A DNA stretch of 64,000 nt from Ficedula albicollis. Its lineage: Eukaryota > Chordata > Aves > Passeriformes > Muscicapidae. Positions within the stretch are counted from its first letter, which is position 1. Each line of letters starts with the position of its first letter. Below the pieces are notes generated by a model. The model worked only from the letters and a program-made list of their open reading frames with translations. It had not been told where the DNA came from and ran no database searches. The stretch covers positions 1,777,627 through 1,841,626 of the forward strand of contig NC_021686.1 of assembly GCF_000247815.1 (NCBI RefSeq), in the 5' to 3' direction. The position numbers and the translations under genes are program-made. Below, in pieces: positions 26,353 through 40,269 of this stretch.

Positions 26353-26420
26353 GCAGACCCAGGTGGAGCCACCAGGAGTCACTGGAGCCACCAGGAGTCA
26401 CTGGAGCCACCAGGAGATGC
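26353..26420. repeat. 19-bp short tandem repeat (GAGCCACCAGGAGTCACTG)
   Basis: Three units lie in copy A; copy B (near 30500) has one fewer. This length difference between the copies is of the kind seen between alleles. Confidence 0.9.
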
Positions 26421-26711
26421 TGCAGCCACCCACCAGAGGGGTTCCCACGGGTGGGAGAAGCTGAACACGTGGCACCAAGAAATGATCCCTCCCCTCACCA
26501 GAGCCTGGGGTCAGGCTGTGAATCCACCCCAGGAATGACCCAAATTGCTGTTCCAGCACCAGATCCACGCTGTGCTCCACAGGGTCAGGGCTGCAGCAGC
26601 ACTGGTGCTGCTCTGAGCTCTATTCCAGCTGCTGAGCCAGAGCAGGGCCAAGGGATACACCTGGAAATGCTGCCTGGGCAAGGTCACCTCCTGCTCTGAC
26701 TGTTGGGGGAG

Positions 26712-26770
26712 CACGGGAGGATCTTGATGACCTTGGAGGTCTTTTCCAACCTTAATGATTCTACCATCTA
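26712..26770 (+). mobile_element. CR1 3' terminus
   Basis: GATGACCTTGGAGGTCTTTT is followed by CCAACCTTAATGATTCTACC. The same fragment recurs at about 30828-30886 in the duplicate. Confidence 0.78.
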
Positions 26771-28390
26771 AAGATGGCATTGTCCCTCTCCTCAAATGTC
26801 CCTCTGTCCCCACCTGCACAGCTCCACCCATTAGCCTGAGCCTGCAATCAGGAGTTTTCCCATTAATTATCCCTGGTGCCATTCTGGGATTTGAGCCTCC
26901 TGGCTGACAGCAGGGACATTATGGGGACAGTGACTGCTCACCTCGGTGGGTGCCATGCCTGGGGGCAAAACCAAAACCAAACAGTGCTCCTGGAAGGCAG
27001 CTTGTGTCACAGCACCCAGAGGGGACAGGCAGCACACCCAGGCAGTGTCAGCTCCAGGCCACCTCCAGTGATCCTGCTGGCACCTCACAGCAGCCCCTGG
27101 AGCCACATCCCAAAGGCGCAGGCTTCTCCCTTCTCCTCATTCCCACATCATTTCTTTTCCTCCCCCTCCAAGCAGACACACAAACACTTCCTACTCTTCT
27201 ACAGACACAGATATTTATTCCCCTCATTCCTTCCAGAGGGGCTTGAAAAGGGAGGATTTGCAGAGAAGTGAAGGCTTCCTTTGGAATCAGGGGTGTGAAG
27301 CGTGGGCAGAGCACAGGCACAGGCAGCTCCTGCATCCATCACCTGCCTCCTGCCCAAACCAGGGGCTCTGGAGCCTTCCCAGCCCTTTGGGGAATGAACG
27401 TGGTGGGGATGAACGGGATCCTTCTTGCTCCATCTGTGTGCAAAGAGCCCAGCCCAGGGAGGGGGTCTCTGCGTACCATGGGTTTATTTTCACAGCAAAT
27501 TCCAGTCTAAAAATCCAGGAGAGGCCATCTGAGTGGTGACACGGCCAGCACAAGCCATGCCCAGGAGCCAGCATTCCACGTTTCCACCTCCCCGTGTGTC
27601 ACAGAGAGCAAAGACAAACAGCACCACAAACAAAGGTTGACTTTCCTGCTGGATTCATTCCCTCCTCCTCCAAAAAAAGCCATATGGTGCTCTGTGTATA
27701 GGGAGAGTTGCCATGGAGAGCCTGCCTGCAAGTCTGCCAGCACAATAGCCTGCATCAAGCTTGCAAATTCCTGGCCAAAAGAGCCAAAAAACCCCGGGAG
27801 GCAAAAAATCGAAGACCTTTGGTGAGGAGTGGCACTCCCCATGTGGAGAGCACTGTCCCCAGGTGCAGAGGGAGCCACGTGCTGACAGCTGGAGGGGTTT
27901 GCTCCCCCCAAACCAGGAGCAGAGCCAGGGATGGCTGTGGGCCACCAGCAGCAGCACTGAACAGCCCCAGTCCATGGCACAGGCTGAGCTCAGACCCTCA
28001 CATTCCCTCTGCTCTCCCCCTGGCATCAAAGTCAAGTCCCACTGACCCCTGCTCTGCTTCACATCCCCTTCTCCCTGCCCCTCACAGCACAAAGAGCCTT
28101 TCCTTGCTTACACACATCCCTGGTTTCTCTTTTCCTCACTGAGAGCTGATGTGGTCACAACACTTGGAGTCGCCTCTGCCCTACTCTGCTCAAACCCAAG
28201 CCTTTGCCCAGGGCTGGGGGTGGCACCAGGCACTGCCTTTTGTCCTCTGAGTGCCATGACCAGCTTCTCCTGCACTTCCAGCTCTATCCATCACTCCCAC
28301 TGCCACTCCAGTCACATCCACAAACATCCAAAAACCTTAAAGGTAAAAATCGGGCTGTGAGAGACATTCCAGGCAGCTTTATTGCTAAAC

Positions 28391-28665
28391 CATCACAGAA
28401 TCATGGAATCATTCAGGTTGGAAAAGCCTCTAAGGTTATCAAGTCCAATCATTCCCCCAGCACTGCCAAGGCCACCACTGAAATATGTCCCCAGCTGCCA
28501 CATCCACATGGCTTTTCAATCCCTCCAGGGATGGGGACTCACCACTGCTCTGGGCAGCTGTGCCAGTGCCTGACCATGAAAGAATATTCCCAATATCCAA
28601 GCTAAACCTCCCCTGGCACAACTTGAGGCTGTTTCCTCTTGTCCTGTCACTAGAAGCCACCATTT
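28391..28665 (-). mobile_element. CR1 fragment, left arm of an inverted pair
   Basis: It starts ATCACAGAATCATGGAATCA and continues through CAGGTTGGAAAAGCC to TTTCCTCTTGTCCTGTCACT. It abuts a plus-strand CR1 end, giving a potential hairpin. It is duplicated at 32507-32781. Confidence 0.88.
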
Positions 28666-28782
28666 AAAAGCCATGTGGATGTGGCACTTGGGGACATGGG
28701 TCAGTGGTGGCAGTGATGGGGGAATGGTTGGTCTCAGTGATCTCAGAGGGTTTTCCCAACCTAAATAATTCCATGAGCTCTC
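28666..28782 (+). mobile_element. CR1 3' end, right arm of an inverted pair
   Basis: AAAAGCCATGTGGATGTGGC through GGGTTTTCCCAACC to AATAATTCCATGAG. It is complementary over about 110 bp, with mismatches, to the start of the minus-strand fragment at its left. Duplicated at 32782-32898. Confidence 0.85.
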
Positions 28783-29508
28783 CATGGGGGTGGATGAGAC
28801 CTCTTGCCATATCTTGTTGAGCTTCAGAGCTCTCAGGTGTGCCAGAGTCACCTGGGCTCTCCCAGGAACCCTCAGGAACAGCAGTTCTGGGATAAAGCTC
28901 CTGAAATAGATTCTAAAAACTGCTTCCAGAAGGCAGGATCGCCGTGGAAAGGCACCTTGAGTGAAGGGCTGTGGGTACAGCAGTGGCACATGGGTCACAC
29001 AGAGCCAGTTTTATCATACAGGAGTGACCTAGAAAAACATCCTTTCAGGAGCATTACACACTGTACACACTGCTGCAAGCCACAGAGCCTCCAGCTCTGA
29101 GGGATTCCACCAGGATGGATTATGTGAGCTCACAGACCTGCATTTTTCAGAGTGGGAATAAGGCTTGGTACCTGCCTGAATGGCACAGAATAAAACAGAC
29201 CCCAAAAATGAGCAGGACAAAGTTCTGGTTGGCTTAAGGGAGAACAAGTGATATAAATCCAGCTGCCTTACTGGGAATGCTGCAGGAAAACAAGAGACAA
29301 ACAACCAAGTATTTAAAAGTTGCACGAATTTAGGAGGATCCTGCACAGGGGAAGCCACTATCCAGTATTTCCAGAGGCACTCAGGGTCCTGTGCTTAAGC
29401 ACATGTGGTGTGATCCCTGTGGGATAAAGCCAGCCCCAATCCCACTCACCCACCTTTTCCTTCCCCAGAGTGGCCCAGGAGTACATTTATAATCTGATGC
29501 TCCCATAA

Positions 29509-30301
<793 letters not shown>

Positions 30302-30398
30302 CTTGGAGCAGCCTGGGACAGTGGGAGGTGTCCCTGCCCATGGAATTGAGATGAACTTTACGGTCTCTCCCAACCCAAAGCATTCTGAGAATCTCTGA
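30302..30398 (+). mobile_element. CR1 3' terminus, duplicate
   Basis: Same 3' end as 26167-26262, starting directly at the G run boundary. Confidence 0.85.
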
Positions 30399-33300
30399 TT
30401 AGGGCACAGGATGAACTGAGGGCTCAGGCCTGCAGCAGCACCTCCCACCTAAACACCATCCCAGGGCCTCTCAGCTGGCCACTAAATGCAGACCCAGGTG
30501 GAGCCACCAGGAGTCACTGGAGCCACCAGGAGATGCTGCAGCCACCCACCAGAGGGGTTCCCACGGGTGGGAGAAGCTGAACACGTGGCACCAAGAAATG
30601 ATCCCTCCCCTCACCAGAGCCTGGGGTCAGGCTGTGAATCCACCCCAGGAATGACCCAAATTGCTGTTCCAGCACCAGACCCACGCTGTGCTCCACAGGG
30701 TCAGGGCTGCAGCAGCACTGGTGCTGCTCTGAGCTCTATTCCAGCTGCTGAGCCAGAGCAGGGCCAAGGGATACACCTGGAAATGCTGCCTGGGCAAGGT
30801 CACCTCCTGCTCTGACTGTTGGGGGAGCACGGGAGGATCTTGATGACCTTGGAGGTCTTTTCCAACCTTAATGATTCTACCATCTAAAGATGGCATTGTC
30901 CCTCTCCTCAAATGTCCCTCTGTCCCCACCTGCACAGCTCCACCCATTAGCCTGAGCCTGCAATCAGGAGTTTTCCCATTAATTATCCCTGGTGCCATTC
31001 TGGGATTTGAGCCTCCTGGCTGACAGCAGGGACATTATGGGGACAGTGACTGCTCACCTCGGTGGGTGCCATGCCTGGGGGCAAAACCAAAACCAAACAG
31101 TGCTCCTGGAAGGCAGCTTGTGTCACAGCACCCAGAGGGGACAGGCAGCACACCCAGGCAGTGTCAGCTCCAGGCCACCTCCAGTGATCCTGCTGGCACC
31201 TCACAGCAGCCCCTGGAGCCACATCCCAAAGGCGCAGGCTTCTCCCTTCTCCTCATTCCCACATCATTTCTTTTCCTCCCCCTCCAAGCAGACACACAAA
31301 CACTTCCTACTCTTCTACAGACACAGATATTTATTCCCCTCATTCCTTCCAGAGGGGCTTGAAAAGGGAGGATTTGCAGAGAAGTGAAGGCTTCCTTTGG
31401 AATCAGGGGTGTGAAGCGTGGGCAGAGCACAGGCACAGGCAGCTCCTGCATCCATCACCTGCCTCCTGCCCAAACCAGGGGCTCTGGAGCCTTCCCAGCC
31501 CTTTGGGGAATGAACGTGGTGGGGATGAACGGGATCCTTCTTGCTCCATCTGTGTGCAAAGAGCCCAGCCCAGGGAGGGGGTCTCTGCGTACCATGGGTT
31601 TATTTTCACAGCAAATTCCAGTCTAAAAATCCAGGAGAGGCCATCTGAGTGGTGACATGGCCAGCACAAGCCATGCCCAGGAGCCAGCATTCCACGTTTC
31701 CACCTCCCCGTGTGTCACAGAGAGCAAAGACAAACAGCACCACAAACAAAGGTTGACTTTCCTGCTGGATTCATTCCCTCCTCCTCCAAAAAAAGCCATA
31801 TGGTGCTCTGTGTATAGGGAGAGTTGCCATGGAGAGCCTGCCTGCAAGTCTGCCAGCACAATAGCCTGCATCAAGCTTGCAAATTCCTGGCCAAAAGAGC
31901 CAAAAAACCCCGGGAGGCAAAAAATCGAAGACCTTTGGTGAGGAGTGGCACTCCCCATGTGGAGAGCACTGTCCCCAGGTGCAGAGGGAGCCACGTGCTG
32001 ACAGCTGGAGGGGTTTGCTCCCCCCAAACCAGGAGCAGAGCCAGGGATGGCTGTGGGCCACCAGCAGCAGCACTGAACAGCCCCAGTCCATGGCACAGGC
32101 TGAGCTCAGACCCTCACATTCCCTCTGCTCTCCCCCTGGCATCAAAGTCAAGTCCCACTGACCCCTGCTCTGCTTCACATCCCCTTCTCCCTGCCCCTCA
32201 CAGCACAAAGAGCCTTTCCTTGCTTACACACATCCCTGGTTTCTCTTTTCCTCACTGAGAGCTGATGTGGTCACAACACTTGGAGTCGCCTCTGCCCTAC
32301 TCTGCTCAAACCCAAGCCTTTGCCCAGGGCTGGGGGTGGCACCAGGCACTGCCTTTTGTCCTCTGAGTGCCATGACCAGCTTCTCCTGCACTTCCAGCTC
32401 TATCCATCACTCCCACTGCCACTCCAGTCACATCCACAAACATCCAAAAACCTTAAAGGTAAAAATCGGGCTGTGAGAGACATTCCAGGCAGCTTTATTG
32501 CTAAACCATCACAGAATCATGGAATCATTCAGGTTGGAAAAGCCTCTAAGGTTATCAAGTCCAATCATTCCCCCAGCACTGCCAAGGCCACCACTGAAAT
32601 ATGTCCCCAGCTGCCACATCCACATGGCTTTTCAATCCCTCCAGGGATGGGGACTCACCACTGCTCTGGGCAGCTGTGCCAGTGCCTGACCATGAAAGAA
32701 TATTCCCAATATCCAAGCTAAACCTCCCCTGGCACAACTTGAGGCTGTTTCCTCTTGTCCTGTCACTAGAAGCCACCATTTAAAAGCCATGTGGATGTGG
32801 CACTTGGGGACATGGGTCAGTGGTGGCAGTGATGGGGGAATGGTTGGTCTCAGTGATCTCAGAGGGTTTTCCCAACCTAAATAATTCCATGAGCTCTCCA
32901 TGGGGGTGGATGAGACCTCTTGCCATATCTTGTTGAGCTTCAGAGCTCTCAGGTGTGCCAGAGTCACCTGGGCTCTCCCAGGAACCCTCAGGAACAGCAG
33001 TTCTGGGATAAAGCTCCTGAAATAGATTCTAAAAACTGCTTCCAGAAGGCAGGATCGCCGTGGAAAGGCACCTTGAGTGAAGGGCTGTGGGTACAGCAGT
33101 GGCACATGGGTCACACAGAGCCAGTTTTATCATACAGGAGTGACCTAGAAAAACATCCTTTCAGGAGCATTACACACTGTACACACTGCTGCAAGCCACA
33201 GAGCCTCCAGCTCTGAGGGATTCCACCAGGATGGATTATGTGAGCTCACAGACCTGCATTTTTCAGAGTGGGAATAAGGCTTGGTACCTGCCTGAATGGC

Positions 33301-33630
33301 ACAGAATAAAACAGACCCCAAAAATGAGCAGGACAAAGTTCTGGTTGGCTTAAGGGAGAACAAGTGATATAAATCCAGCTGCCTTACTGGGAATGCTGCA
33401 GGAAAACAAGAGACAAACAACCAAGTATTTAAAAGTTGCATGAATTTAGGAGGATCCTGCACAGGGGAAGCCACTATCCAGTATTTCCAGAGGCACTCAG
33501 GGTCCTGTGCTTAAGCACATGTGGTGTGATCCACATGTGGTGGGATAAAGCCAGCCCCAATCCCACTCACCCACCTTTTCCTTCCCCAGAGTGGCCCAGG
33601 AGTACATTTATAATCTGATGCTCCCATAAG
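30302..33630. repeat. 3.3-kb duplicated segment, copy B
   Basis: Offset from copy A is 4135 at the start, 4116 after the 19-bp unit difference, and 4121 at the end. It includes second copies of all CR1 fragments in copy A, including the inverted pair. Read against copy A, no open frame gains conservation that would suggest coding. Confidence 0.95.
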
Positions 33631-33731
33631 ATCCACATGTGGTGGGATAAAGCCAGCCCCAATCCCACTCACCCACCTTTTCCTTCCCCAGAGTGGCCCA
33701 GGAGTACATTTATAATCTGATGCTCCCATAA
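33529..33731. repeat. 102-bp tandem repeat, two copies
   Basis: Each unit starts ATCCACATGTGGTGGGATAA and ends AATCTGATGCTCCCATAA. Copy A of the large duplication has only one, slightly different unit before its G run, so array length may have broken the assembly there. Confidence 0.92.
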
Positions 33732-34187
33732 CAGAGCAGCTTTCTGCTCTCTGCTTTCCCCACAGCTCATCTTCCCCCGGAGATGGGCCAAAGGAGCAGC
33801 AGCACTTAGTGAAAACTATCATTTCCCAACCCAAAATGCCACAGGGGATGCAGCAAGCAGCAGCCCAGGCTCCCAGGGAGGCAGTGGCAGAATTAAGGTT
33901 GCTTACACAACCCTGGCTAAAGCTCTTCAGCAGTCCCTCATTTCCTGAGCATCACTGCTCACTGACTGGGGCTCATCACACATTCCTTTTGATCCTCTTC
34001 CTATGGCACAGGCCCTGCAGCCTCCCTCAGACTCACCAGGGAAAGCCACTGGGAAAGGAATTCACTGCATGGCATCCAAGCCCTTTGGAATCACAGATCC
34101 AGCTGCCTTCCCTTCACCTCAGAGGCCCAGTGAGCATCACTGCCTCTGCCCCAGAGATGGACCAGGAGGCCACCACTGACTCCTGGA

Positions 34188-34285
34188 ATTTGTGCTGACT
34201 TTAACACCTGGAATTTGTGCTGACTTTAACTAACACCTGGAATTTGTGCTGACTAACACCTGGAATTCGTGCTGAGTTTAACACC
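34188..34285. repeat. Short tandem repeat of CACCTGGAATTTGTGCTGAC
   Basis: Four imperfect copies of about 24-30 bp, one with TTCGTG instead of TTTGTG. Confidence 0.85.
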
Positions 34286-34487
34286 TGGGATCTCATTTTT
34301 AATTCCCAGCAATCCCAGTGGTCTCTTCAGTGCGTGCCAGTCACCAAGACCAGCTCAGATTCCTGCAGGCTTGTGCCAGGCAGGAACAAAGGCTTGCTGC
34401 TGCTGAGACCTCCTGATGTCCTCCAGCTCCTTCACTCCTACTTCCAAATCTCTACACTTCTGGAAACTAAGCTGGATTTTTTAGACA

Positions 34488-34590
34488 GAGATCATAGAAT
34501 CATTAAAGCTGGAAAAGCTCCAAGACCATCGAGTCCAACCATTAACTCACCACTACCCCATGTCCCTAAACTCCCTGCTCTGTGGAGAGG
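34488..34590 (-). mobile_element. CR1 fragment, reverse orientation
   Basis: GATCATAGAATCATTAAAGC then CCATCGAGTCCAACC and on to CCCATGTCCCTAAAC. It belongs to the subfamily with a GGTTGGACTCGATGG signature. Confidence 0.82.
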
Positions 34591-36121
34591 CTGAGGCAGG
34601 ACCTGTTGAAGGAGCTCATGGAAGGATGAACCAGCAGAACATCCCAAGTCAGCCTCCAGGAGCACATCAGTGCTGACACAACCCTGGGGACACCCACTGG
34701 GGACACCCAGTGGCCACTCTCCTGTCAAGGGTTTGAGAACCCTGAAGCAGAAACTCCTTGAGATGCTCCACACCTGGGAGCTCACAGAGAACAAGTGGAA
34801 CCTTTTAGATAAGATTGTCCCACAAGCAAAATAAAATTAAAGAGAACCCTGAGTCAGGAGCTCAAATGGACCAGAGGTTGTGACACCCCAAATAGGCAGA
34901 AACCAGGCAGTTCCACAGGCTGGGACTGACAGATGCCACCACCCCACCCTGAAGGCTTCAGCCTTTCAGCTCAAAGCTCCCACATGGAGAAATCAGGATG
35001 AGTTAAACCCTGTTCAATCCTCCTCAGCTCAGAGCTTCCAACCCCAGGCCTAGGAAAAGCTCATGATGTTCTTACTTCCAAGCATGGCTGAATTTAATTA
35101 TCACAGGAATGCCTGTGTGGGTCCAGGCACAGCTTCCAGACCCACAAGGATTAAAGGAAACACTTTCAACACCTACAGCACTTCCATCAATATGCAGGCA
35201 CTAGGATTTGTTAGTCAGATCTCACTTGCCATTTCTGCCCTCCACTAGCCACACCAAAAACTGACCACAGTTAATGCCAAGTCTCTCCAAAGCTGTCACT
35301 GAGCCCTGGGAAGTGGTTTGGACCAGAACCAGCCACCTGCCTCTGGAAAAGACAGGAACAGGAGAGCTGTGAGCCTGGGCAGGGACTACAGACACCCCCT
35401 GCTCCAGCCTAGGCTCTAATCTCAACAACAGAGCTGTAAATCACCAATGAAAATTATTTATAAAGTTATTTATAAAGCCTCTGATCTCACACTTGCCCTC
35501 TAGGTCCTGACCAGAACCCAGCCTGGGCTTAGGGGAAACTGGGGACAGGAAATACATAAGAAGAGAGGCACTAAACTACACCTGCAGGAAGAATTCTCCC
35601 CAAGGTGGTGCTCCACAGTCCTGAGCCATCTCTTGGAAATGATGATTGTGCTGCTCAAAGATGTCCTGTATGTTACAGGGGGGGTCTAGCAGCCCCTGTG
35701 CCCTCCTGCTGGTTGGCCATAGTAGAGCAGTTTGGAGACCCAGTCCTCTAAAAATCCCTTAAAAGCTAACAGAAAAATACTGCAGAAAAATAGCACATTT
35801 GAATCCCCTTCCCTGCTTCTCCCCCAAGCTCCAACATTGCCAGAAAATCCCTTGGAAACAGAGCCAAACCATGTCCCACTTGTCACTGAAGGAGAAGGGA
35901 GATGCATTCTTTAAAGTGCTTTTGCTCCAACTGGCTTCTGGATAGGAAACACCACCCAAAATAAAACAACATCATGGAGGGGATCCTGTAAAATTGGGTT
36001 TTGATCCTTTTTCCAGCCATTATTTGTGCCTGGCCACTCCCCTGAAGGAGAAAGAGCACAGGGAGAAATTGGACCTTTTTAATCCAGAGTATGAGGAAGG
36101 CACTGAGGGGCTGAGAAGTGA

Positions 36122-36182
36122 CAAACAGAATTGCTCAGGTTGGAGAAGACCTCCAAGATCATCAATTCCAAACACAGAAATG
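36122..36182 (-). mobile_element. CR1 fragment, short
   Basis: CAGAATTGCTCAGGTTGGAG and AAGACCTCCAAGATCATC, the reverse of a CR1 3' end. Confidence 0.75.
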
Positions 36183-38214
36183 AGACCCAAACAAGCCATT
36201 GCCCAGCTTCTCATCAGGGGTGTTTTTATTAGAAGCTGTCACATCATCCCTGCTGAGCTCTCTATAATTATTAACTACATTAATAAAAATTTCTATTGCC
36301 TCGTTGGCAGAAGTCCTTCCCATTCTAAGGAGGAATAAACTGCCCAGTGATTTACAAGAGCAGTTTGGACTGTAAGTGCCCGGAAAAGACAATCATGAAG
36401 GAGAAAGACATTGAGGAACACACGGACCAGCTCAGGAGGGGCAGAATGGGAGTGAGATAATGTGAGCTGTGCTCAGCCAGAACACCAGAGAATTGGGAAA
36501 ACTGTATTTTCCCAATGTGTGGATGCCCACTGGAACCTGCTGCTCACCCACCCACAATCAGCACTGATTTCCCAGGAAATCCACATCACATGCAGCCTCT
36601 CCTGTCCAAGGAAACACTCTGGAGAAAAACATCAACCTGCCAGAGTGTCACAGGGGTGCCAGGTCACCAACGCAGTCACCAGCCCCCAGGCAGTGACAGA
36701 GCAGGGCAGGGAGGAGCACAAATCCTAGGTGAGTAATTATCCCTTTGTTAATAACTCCGGATTGACTGGATTCCTCAGGAGAAACGAGCTGGCAGCTCTG
36801 CAGGGTGCTGGGCTCCACTTTCCTCCACCCAAGCTGGGGCAGGCATCTCCTGATCCCTGTCCAGGTGCTCCTGCTCGGGAGGAAGGACACATTCCCCACC
36901 TTCCCAGGCTGACCCAAGCATCGACAACCCCTCACTCTGGACTAACATCCCAACCTGAGACAGCTCAACAGGCAGGGAACAAGACACAAGCACCCTCCAC
37001 ACCCACGTGGAGCCACCAGCCCAGCCCAGCCCAGCCTAGCCAAGCCCAGCCCAGCCTCCTCCCACGCACTCCCAAACCGCAGGCGAGCCCGGCTCCCAAA
37101 AGCATTCCCAGCACCAGATGTGGAGGAAAACACAGGGCCCAGAAAGGGAATCCTGCAATGGAGAAACTGAGGCAGCAGATGGGAGAGGGAGAAATGTTAT
37201 TTAAAAGAACCTGCCTCTGTTTTCTCTTTAGTCATCATCTCCATAGAAGAGCATGCTAAGAACTGCTCCAAAGCTCCAATAAAGTACTGCTCCCTATTTT
37301 CATCTTCCTGGGAAAACAGCTAGTCCCTGCAGTGGGTTTTATCCTCTTTTCCCAGAAAAATTTGCTTTCTTTTGGGCATCAGATTTGTCTTTATCAGGTG
37401 GGTCAAAAAGCCACCACAGGTTTCCTTCACTTCAGGACACATGGAAGTCTCTGCACTCTGGAATTAGCTTTGATTTCCAGGAGATCTGGCTACACAGCCA
37501 CGCTTTTCCCTCCCAAGGAATGCTGAACCAACAGTGATTCTTTGGGGATTTCATCCCAGCTTTAATCCCAGCTTTGAACCAGAATTCCCTCAGACTCAGG
37601 GTGCATTTCAGACTTGTTCCACTCCACGACGGTGACTGGACACAGCCAGATTTCTCAGGTATTCTGGTATATTCCTGCTCCAAAGCAGGAATTCATAAAG
37701 AGAGAGAGATTCCTCGAGAAGGAATTCTCAGAGGGGCAGAGATTCCCATGCCAATCTCCCATTCCCTGGCCCCCCAGGGCCTGGAGCCTTCACAGCACTT
37801 TTCCAGCAGCGTGTTTGAGCGATTCCTTGCTGTTCTCATCCCAGAGCTGCCTACAGACACAGCTCTCCAACACTTCAGTGCCTCTCCCAAAAGTAGGTCA
37901 ATGCAGTATGTCATCTGCCAGGCTGCTTTTGGGAAGCACAGCTCCCTCTCAGCCATGGAGCACCCGGAGCAGAGCAGCCTCTCCTCCCCTGTCACCCTTC
38001 ACCCAGCTGCCACTTCCATCAGTTCAGTACAAACAAGTGTTGATGGAAATCAAAAGAGAAATGGCTGTGAAAAAAACTGCTCAGCTGAGCCACAAGTGCC
38101 CCCCCCATCAGCATCCAATGTTATTGGGTTATTATATTGTTATTGAGTATGTTGTTATTGCTGCATTGCTGTTGTATATATTGCTATTGAGTATATTGGC
38201 ATTAGGTAGAGTGC

Positions 38215-38272
38215 ATTAATGGTTGGATTCAATTATTCTAAAAGATTTTTCCATCCTAAATGATTCTATGTC
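38215..38272 (+). mobile_element. CR1 3' terminus, short
   Basis: TTAATGGTTGGATTC is followed by TTTTTCCATCC and AAATGATTCTATG. Confidence 0.72.
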
Positions 38273-38543
38273 TGTATTATAGCAGAGACAGTGACTTAAG
38301 AGAGCTTGATGACAGTGTGATCTGTGGTTCTACTCCCAGCAACTGCTCCAGCTTCCAAGGGGAACAAAAAATGCCCCCTGCTCATCCAAGCCTCCCTGCT
38401 CACACTGCCATGGATCTGCTGGATCCTGGGGGAGAAAGTTCTCCCCACACAGGAGCATTTTGGGGCTCCTGGGAGCAGAAGAGGGACTTTTCTGGTGCTG
38501 GAGGAAAGGAGCACCCAACTCAATGCCCCCACCTGGGGCTGTA

Positions 38544-39626
38544 CCTGTGTCCTGCTCTTCCCTGGAACAGCCTCCAGCTGGGCTGGATTCACACCTGCTC
38601 AGTTCTCCTGCTGTTTGCATCTCCACACACGGGATCAGCTCCCCACAGAGGGGTCTCTGTGCCCTGGATACACCCAACCCTCCTCAGGAGAGGGATGGAG
38701 ACAGACCCCAGCTCCTTGTGACCACAGAGCACCCCCAAAGCAGCTCAGCTCCATCCCTCACGCTCCTAATCCCCCATTCCCTTTTGAGCACAGAATTACA
38801 CAGACTCAGCAGAACCCCAGAATCACTGAGTCTGGAAAGACCTCTGAGATCATCAAGTCCAGTCTGTGCCCAGTGCCCACCTTGTCACCAGCCCAGAGCC
38901 CTGAGTGCCACATCCAGGCTTTCCTTGGACTCCTCCAGGGATGGGGACTACAACACCCACCTGGGCAGCCCCCTCCAATGCCTGGCCACCCTTTCCATGA
39001 GGAAATTCCTCCTAATGTCCAACCTGACCCTCCCCTGGCACAGCTAGAGGCCATTCCCTCTCATCCTGTCCCTGTTCTCTGGGAATAGAGCCCAAACCTG
39101 ACCTGGCTGCCCCCTCCTGTCAGGGAGTTGTGCAGAGCCAGAAAGTTCCCCCTGAGCCTCCTTTTCTCCAGGCTAAAGAACCCCAGTAAAGCCCTCACAC
39201 GTTTTTATGGGCAGGCCCAGTGGTTTCCAATACAACCCTCTAAGCACCACTATTTCAAGCGAAAAAAAATCCAAATTAATTCCAAGAAATCCTTGGCTGC
39301 TCCTGTCCCTGCCCCAGAAGGGGGCACAGACAAGCACGTGGACCCCAAACTTGACAAGCACAATCCTGGTGCTACAATCATCCTCCTGCACCACAGAGAT
39401 GAGCAGAACCCTGAGCTCCCAAGAACAGCACGGGGATTATATTTTTTTCAAGTATCCATATAAATTTTAAAGAGCCATTTAAATCTCCACTCCTTTCAGG
39501 GGCAGAATTAACACTCATCTTCCTAAAGTCCTTATCCCCACCAGCAATACGTACAGCACATCCATATGGATCTGCCAGAGCAGAGCAAGATGCAAAGGCA
39601 AAAAAAAAAAAAAAAAAAAAAAAAAA
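38544..39626. repeat. 1.1-kb duplicated segment, copy 1, ending in 27 A
   Basis: It starts CCTGTGTCCTGCTCTTCCC, contains a minus-strand CR1 fragment (about 38818-39190) and ends in a 27-nt A run at 39600-39626. A 22-nt unique joint (CCCAAACAAACTAG...) leads into copy 2. Confidence 0.93.
38818..39190 (-). mobile_element. CR1 fragment, reverse orientation
   Basis: It runs from CAGAATCACTGAGTCTGGAA through GGGATGGGGACTACAACACC to CCTTTTCTCCAGGCTAAAGA. Further copies are in the duplicated segments at 39923 and 40270. Confidence 0.87.
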
Positions 39627-39648
39627 CCCAAACAAACTAGTTGAAAAA

Positions 39649-40269
39649 CCTGTGTCCTGCTCTTCCCTGGAACAGCCTCCAGCTGGGCTGGATTCACACC
39701 TGCTCAGTTCTCCTGCTGTTTGCATCTCCACACACGGGATCAGCTCCCCACAGAGGGGTCTCTGTGCCCTGGATACACCCAACCCTCCTCAGGAGAGGGA
39801 TGGAGACAGACCCCAGCTCCTTGTGACCACAGAGCACCCCCAAAGCAGCTCAGCTCCATCCCTCACGCTCCTAATCCCCCATTCCCTTTTGAGCACAGAA
39901 TTACACAGACTCAGCAGAACCCCAGAATCACTGAGTCTGGAAAGACCTCTGAGATCATCAAGTCCAGTCTGTGCCCAGTGCCCACCTTGTCACCAGCCCA
40001 GAGCCCTGAGTGCCACATCCAGGCTTTCCTTGGACTCCTCCAGGGATGGGGACTACAACACCCACCTGGGCAGCCCCCTCCAATGCCTGGCCACCCTTTC
40101 CATGAGGAAATTCCTCCTAATGTCCAACCTGACCCTCCCCTGGCACAGCTAGAGGCCATTCCCTCTCATCCTGTCCCTGTTCTCTGGGAATAGAGCCCAA
40201 ACCTGACCTGGCTGCCCCCTCCTGTCAGGGAGTTGTGCAGAGCCAGAAAGTTCCCCCTGAGCCTCCTTT
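39649..40269. repeat. 1.1-kb duplicated segment, copy 2 (left part)
   Basis: Identical, as far as I compared, to 38544-39163 at offset 1105. It breaks at CCTGAGCCTCCTTT and jumps back about 225 bp within the CR1 fragment. Confidence 0.93.

Noticed and set aside
37574..38219. Two overlapping plus-strand frames of 190 and 201 codons
   Set aside because: No recognisable domain, mutually exclusive phases, antisense to the intron of the identified gene, and no splice context I can support.
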